Source: Candidatus Berkiella cookevillensis (lineage in GTDB: Bacteria > Pseudomonadota > Gammaproteobacteria > Berkiellales > Berkiellaceae). Taken from it: a stretch of DNA of 64,000 nt. The stretch covers positions 2,480,001 to 2,544,000 of the forward strand of contig NZ_LKHV02000001.1 in assembly GCF_001431315.2 (NCBI RefSeq), read 5' to 3'. The first letter of the stretch is position 1, and each line of letters begins with the position of its first letter. A program made the translations under genes and the position numbers. This document shows positions 61,528-64,000 of this stretch, piece by piece. The notes under the pieces are model-generated. The model made no database searches. It saw nothing but the letters and a program-made list of their open reading frames with translations, and was not told where the DNA came from.

Positions 61528-61858
61528 CTACCACCTCGTTAGAAGCTTTAAAATAGCGAACTTTTCTTCCATCTTCTAAAGTCTTCATGCCAACTCGACT
61601 TGCCTCATTAGAGGTTGGATCAAGCAACATAACATTGGAATTATGAATAGGCTTTTCCTTAGGGATGATTCCACCTGGTTTTTGCAGTTGTGGATTTCCG
61701 CGAGTATGTCTCTTTACAACATTAATCCCTTCAACAAGTACATATAGGCCTTGTTGTGGTTTATTTTTCTTGGTCAAAACGGACAAAATCTTTCCTGTTC
61801 GACCTTTGTCTTTACCTGTTATAACTTTGACTAAATCGCCTTTTTTAATTTTACGCAT
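61520..61858 (-). CDS. rplX: 50S ribosomal protein L24
   Basis: 112 residues from [20 protein letters not shown], the KOW motif start; a GTG three codons earlier is the alternative. [20 protein letters not shown] and [12 protein letters not shown] follow. Early-assembly protein at the tunnel exit. Between rplN and rplE. Confidence 0.97.
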   Translation of the reverse strand: MRKIKKGDLVKVITGKDKGRTGKILSVLTKKNKPQQGLYVLVEGINVVKRHTRGNPQLQKPGGIIPKEKPIHNSNVMLLDPTSNEASRVGMKTLEDGRKVRYFKASNEVVDV

Positions 61859-61869
61859 AATGCTCACTC

Positions 61870-62235
61870 TTAAAGGACTTCTGGTGCTAGAGAAATAATT
61901 TTCATGAACTTGTTTCTAAGTTCTCTGGTGACTGGCCCGAATATACGAGTGCCAACAGGTTGCATTTGCTCGGTGAGCAAAACGGCTGCATTACCGTCGA
62001 ATCGAATTAAAGAGCCATCGTCTCTTCTAATGCCTTTCCGCGTACGAACGACAACAGCAAAAAGCACGTCACCTTTCTTTACTTTGCCTCTAGGAATGGC
62101 TTCTTTGACAGTTATTCTGATAACATCACCAATGCCGGCGTATCGTCTCTTTGACCCACCTAACACTTTGATGCACATCACTCTGCGTGCGCCGCTGTTG
62201 TCTGCCACATCGAGCACACTTTGCATCTGAATCAT
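61870..62235 (-). CDS. rplN: 50S ribosomal protein L14
   Basis: 121 residues. [60 protein letters not shown] and [20 protein letters not shown]. First gene of the spc operon; GGAG seven bases before the ATG and a promoter in the 95-base gap after rpsQ. Confidence 0.98.
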   Translation of the reverse strand: MIQMQSVLDVADNSGARRVMCIKVLGGSKRRYAGIGDVIRITVKEAIPRGKVKKGDVLFAVVVRTRKGIRRDDGSLIRFDGNAAVLLTEQMQPVGTRIFGPVTRELRNKFMKIISLAPEVL

Positions 62236-62279
62236 GATTTCACTCCGACTTCACAATACGATATGGCCAAAAGGCCAAG

Positions 62280-62308
62280 ATTTTATCACTCTTATGTTCT
62301 TTAGTGAA
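62280..62308 (-). promoter_or_regulatory. spc operon promoter
   Basis: Minus strand TTCACT (62303-62308), 17-base spacer ending in TGA, then TAAAAT (62280-62285): an extended -10 (TGATAAAAT). It lies in the unusually long gap between rpsQ and rplN, where E. coli has the spc promoter. A small TGGCC/GGCCA hairpin (62264-62277) falls just downstream. Confidence 0.6.
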
Positions 62309-62330
62309 TGCCCATATTTAACAATCAAGA

Positions 62331-62597
62331 CTAACTTAATTGGTTTTTAGCAGCTTCTACTATTTTGACCAATGCCCAAGTCTTGGTTTTTGATACAGGA
62401 CGAACCTGCTTAATCTCAACCAAATCACCCATATGGCACTGATTATCCTCATCGTGAATGTGGTATTTAGTTCTACTTCTCATTACCTTACCGTAGGTTT
62501 CATGGCGCTTAGCCCATTCAACAACAACGGTTCTAGTTTTGTCTCTGCTATCACCAATGACACGTCCAACTAAGGTACGAATAATTTTCTCAGCCAT
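62331..62597 (-). CDS. rpsQ: 30S ribosomal protein S17
   Basis: 88 residues. RTLVGRVIGDSRDKTRTVVV, YGKVMRSRTKYHIHDEDNQC and GDLVEIKQVRPVSKTKTWAL are the OB-fold signatures. Last gene of the S10 operon. Starts five bases after the rpmC stop. Confidence 0.98.
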   Translation of the reverse strand: MAEKIIRTLVGRVIGDSRDKTRTVVVEWAKRHETYGKVMRSRTKYHIHDEDNQCHMGDLVEIKQVRPVSKTKTWALVKIVEAAKNQLS

Positions 62598-62602
62598 TAG
62601 GA

Positions 62603-62794
62603 CTATCCTCTTTGCTTCTCAGTTAAAATTGTTTTTACACGTGCAATGTTTTTTCGAATTTCACGAATACGGTGCGTTGTTTTAACTTGACCGTTACTCA
62701 CTTGCATTTTCAAAACAAACTGCTCTGTACGGAACTCAGAAAGCACTTTTTTTAGAGATTCCATATCAAGAGATTTTAAGCTATCAATTTTCAT
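62603..62794 (-). CDS. rpmC: 50S ribosomal protein L29
   Basis: 63 residues, two helices (MESLKKVLSEFRTEQFVLKM, and TTHRIREIRKNIARVKTILT), with the family motif RREIARxKTxL seen as IRKNIARVKTIL. Its ATG directly abuts the rplP stop. Sits at the tunnel exit. Confidence 0.97.
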   Translation of the reverse strand: MKIDSLKSLDMESLKKVLSEFRTEQFVLKMQVSNGQVKTTHRIREIRKNIARVKTILTEKQRG

Positions 62795-63208
62795 CTACAT
62801 CACCGTTCTTGCAACTAGTTCAGTTTTAACAGGAAGTTTTGCAGCCGCTAATTGAAAGGCCTGCATGGCAACTTCTTGTGTTACACCTTGAATCTCATAG
62901 AGAACTTTTCCAGGCTGCACGAGTGATACATAGTACTCAACGTTACCCTTACCTTTACCCTGTCTGACTTCCAAAGGTTTTTGTGTAATTGGTTTATCTG
63001 GAAATATACGTATCCAAATCTTACCGCCACGCTTAATAAAACGCGTCATTGCTCGTCTTGCGGCCTCGATTTGTCTTGCTGTAATACGACCTCTTTCTAC
63101 AGTTTTCAAACCGAAATCACCAAAACTCACATCGCTTCCCCGATGCGCTAAGCCTCGGTTACGGCCCTTGTGTTGTTTTCTATATTTTGTCCGTTTTGGT
63201 TGTAGCAT
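62795..63208 (-). CDS. rplP: 50S ribosomal protein L16
   Basis: 137 residues from [20 protein letters not shown] with AGGGGG six bases upstream; the frame's upstream part lies inside rps[41 protein letters not shown] and [20 protein letters not shown] follow. Binds near the A-site tRNA. Confidence 0.98.
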   Translation of the reverse strand: MLQPKRTKYRKQHKGRNRGLAHRGSDVSFGDFGLKTVERGRITARQIEAARRAMTRFIKRGGKIWIRIFPDKPITQKPLEVRQGKGKGNVEYYVSLVQPGKVLYEIQGVTQEVAMQAFQLAAAKLPVKTELVARTVM

Positions 63209-63218
63209 GAAATGCCCC

Positions 63219-63896
63219 CTACGCTTCAACAGCAGCAGCGTCAGCGCGACTACCTGCCGTCAAATCTTTATCTAAAATTTCGCCCTTGAAAATCCAAACT
63301 TTAACGCCAATGATTCCATAGGTGGTTTTGGCGCGTCCTTCGGCATAATCGATATCCGCACGGAAAGTATGTAATGGCACACGGCCTTCACGATACCATT
63401 CAGTTCTTGCGATCTCAGCACCGCCTAATCTACCAGAAACACAGATTTTCACGCCTAAAGCACCAAATCTCATTGCGTTACTGACCGCACGCTTCATCGC
63501 TCTTCTGAACATAACGCGTCGCTCTAATTGTTGAGCGATACTTTCAGCAACCAAATAAGCATCTAATTCAGGGCGTCTAATTTCTTCAATATTGACATGC
63601 ACAGGTACACGCATAATTTGAGAAATTTTTCTTCTTAATTCTTCAATATCTTCGCCTTTCTTACCAATCACCACCCCTGGTCTTGCAGTGTGTATGGTAA
63701 TGCGAGCATTCTTTGCAGGTCTTTCAATTTGAATACGGCTTACAAATGCACTTGCCAAACGCTGTCTTAGATATTTACGTGTTTTAATATCACTTAATAG
63801 TGTTTCAGGGTAGCTCTTTGCATTCGCGTACCACATCGAACGATGTGTTTCGATAATACCTAAGCGTATACCTGTTGGATGTACTTTTTGACCCAT
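63219..63896 (-). CDS. rpsC: 30S ribosomal protein S3
   Basis: 225 residues. [22 protein letters not shown] domain with [21 protein letters not shown]-terminal domain with [40 protein letters not shown] and [20 protein letters not shown]. Part of the mRNA entry helicase. The short acidic tail ([11 protein letters not shown]) is normal. Confidence 0.98.
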   Translation of the reverse strand: MGQKVHPTGIRLGIIETHRSMWYANAKSYPETLLSDIKTRKYLRQRLASAFVSRIQIERPAKNARITIHTARPGVVIGKKGEDIEELRRKISQIMRVPVHVNIEEIRRPELDAYLVAESIAQQLERRVMFRRAMKRAVSNAMRFGALGVKICVSGRLGGAEIARTEWYREGRVPLHTFRADIDYAEGRAKTTYGIIGVKVWIFKGEILDKDLTAGSRADAAAVEA

Positions 63897-63907
63897 GAAA
63901 ACCCTCT

Positions 63908-64000
63908 CTACGATTCTATTTCACCAACCACAATTTTAATGTGGCTGCGACGTTTTAAGATTCTGTTGCCTCTACCTTTAGCTCTTGGTCTAAAACGCTT
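63908..64000 (-). CDS. rplV: 50S ribosomal protein L22 (partial, C-terminal end)
   Basis: The last 30 codons before a TAG at 63908-63910; the gene continues past the window edge. [20 protein letters not shown] followed by [10 protein letters not shown] matches the L22 C-terminus. Position directly upstream of rpsC agrees with the S10 operon. Confidence 0.93.
   Translation of the reverse strand, partial: KRFRPRAKGRGNRILKRRSHIKIVVGEIES

Noticed and set aside
1-64000. CRISPR array or cas genes
   Set aside because: No series of regularly spaced direct repeats and no Cas-like protein was seen.

Overview
The window looks like a chromosomal stretch of an AT-rich gammaproteobacterium with an intracellular lifestyle, probably of the Legionellales/Coxiella/Berkiella type. 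Three things point there: gene orders typical of Gammaproteobacteria (S10-spc-alpha ribosomal operons, nrdR-ribD-ribB-ribH-nusB, uvrA-MFS-ssb), very compact housekeeping operons, and scattered among them single genes for eukaryotic-like or orphan proteins (a Ser/Thr kinase, a 2683-residue CX5R phosphatase-like protein, two ankyrin proteins, several unrecognised soluble proteins). No secretion-system genes lie in the window, so effector status is inference. The taxonomic placement is a reading of style and was not tested by any search.

Layout. 1-11.5 kb: an orphan two-helix membrane protein, the kinase, a DUF1328 protein and the giant protein. 11.6-18.3 kb: a Bcr/CflA-type MFS transporter, a small MscS channel, an autotransporter-like beta-barrel with a good promoter and terminator, an orphan, and an O-antigen-ligase-type membrane protein. 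18.6-20.7 kb: tRNA-Ser(GCT), a 517-residue orphan and tRNA-Arg(ACG). 20.7-26.7 kb: a complete six-gene Mrp cation/proton antiporter operon (A and B fused), in which every junction is a 4-base ATGA overlap. 26.9-33.2 kb: a clan AA aspartic protease, a small ankyrin-like protein, and the operon glyA-nrdR-ribD-ribB-ribH-nusB. 33.5-44.9 kb: ettA, radA, a pitrilysin-type protease, an acyltransferase, ssb and an MFS gene, with three unrecognised genes between them. 45-52.9 kb: uvrA, orphans, a 521-residue ankyrin protein, an outer-membrane protein, a Zur-like regulator, a double-glycine-leader peptide under a Zur-like operator, and a small PnuC-like membrane protein. 53.4-64 kb: the alpha, spc and S10 ribosomal operons on the minus strand, from rplQ back to a partial rplV at the window edge, including the short rpmJ.

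How genes work together. The rib genes share an operon with nusB, nrdR and glyA, but riboflavin synthase (ribE) is absent and the GTP cyclohydrolase II half of RibB has lost its zinc cysteines, so two riboflavin steps must be encoded elsewhere. Putative promoters sit where E. coli has them, before rplN (spc) and before rpsM (alpha).

Non-coding content worth attention: a 117-bp MITE-like element with 31-32-nt terminal inverted repeats and a 6-7-bp target duplication; multi-hairpin intergenic repeats; palindromic 12-mers on both sides of an MFS gene; and several bidirectional terminators. The least ordinary items are the giant phosphatase-like protein, the Zur-box/double-glycine peptide locus, the MITE, and the acidic N-terminal extension on ribosomal protein S11.
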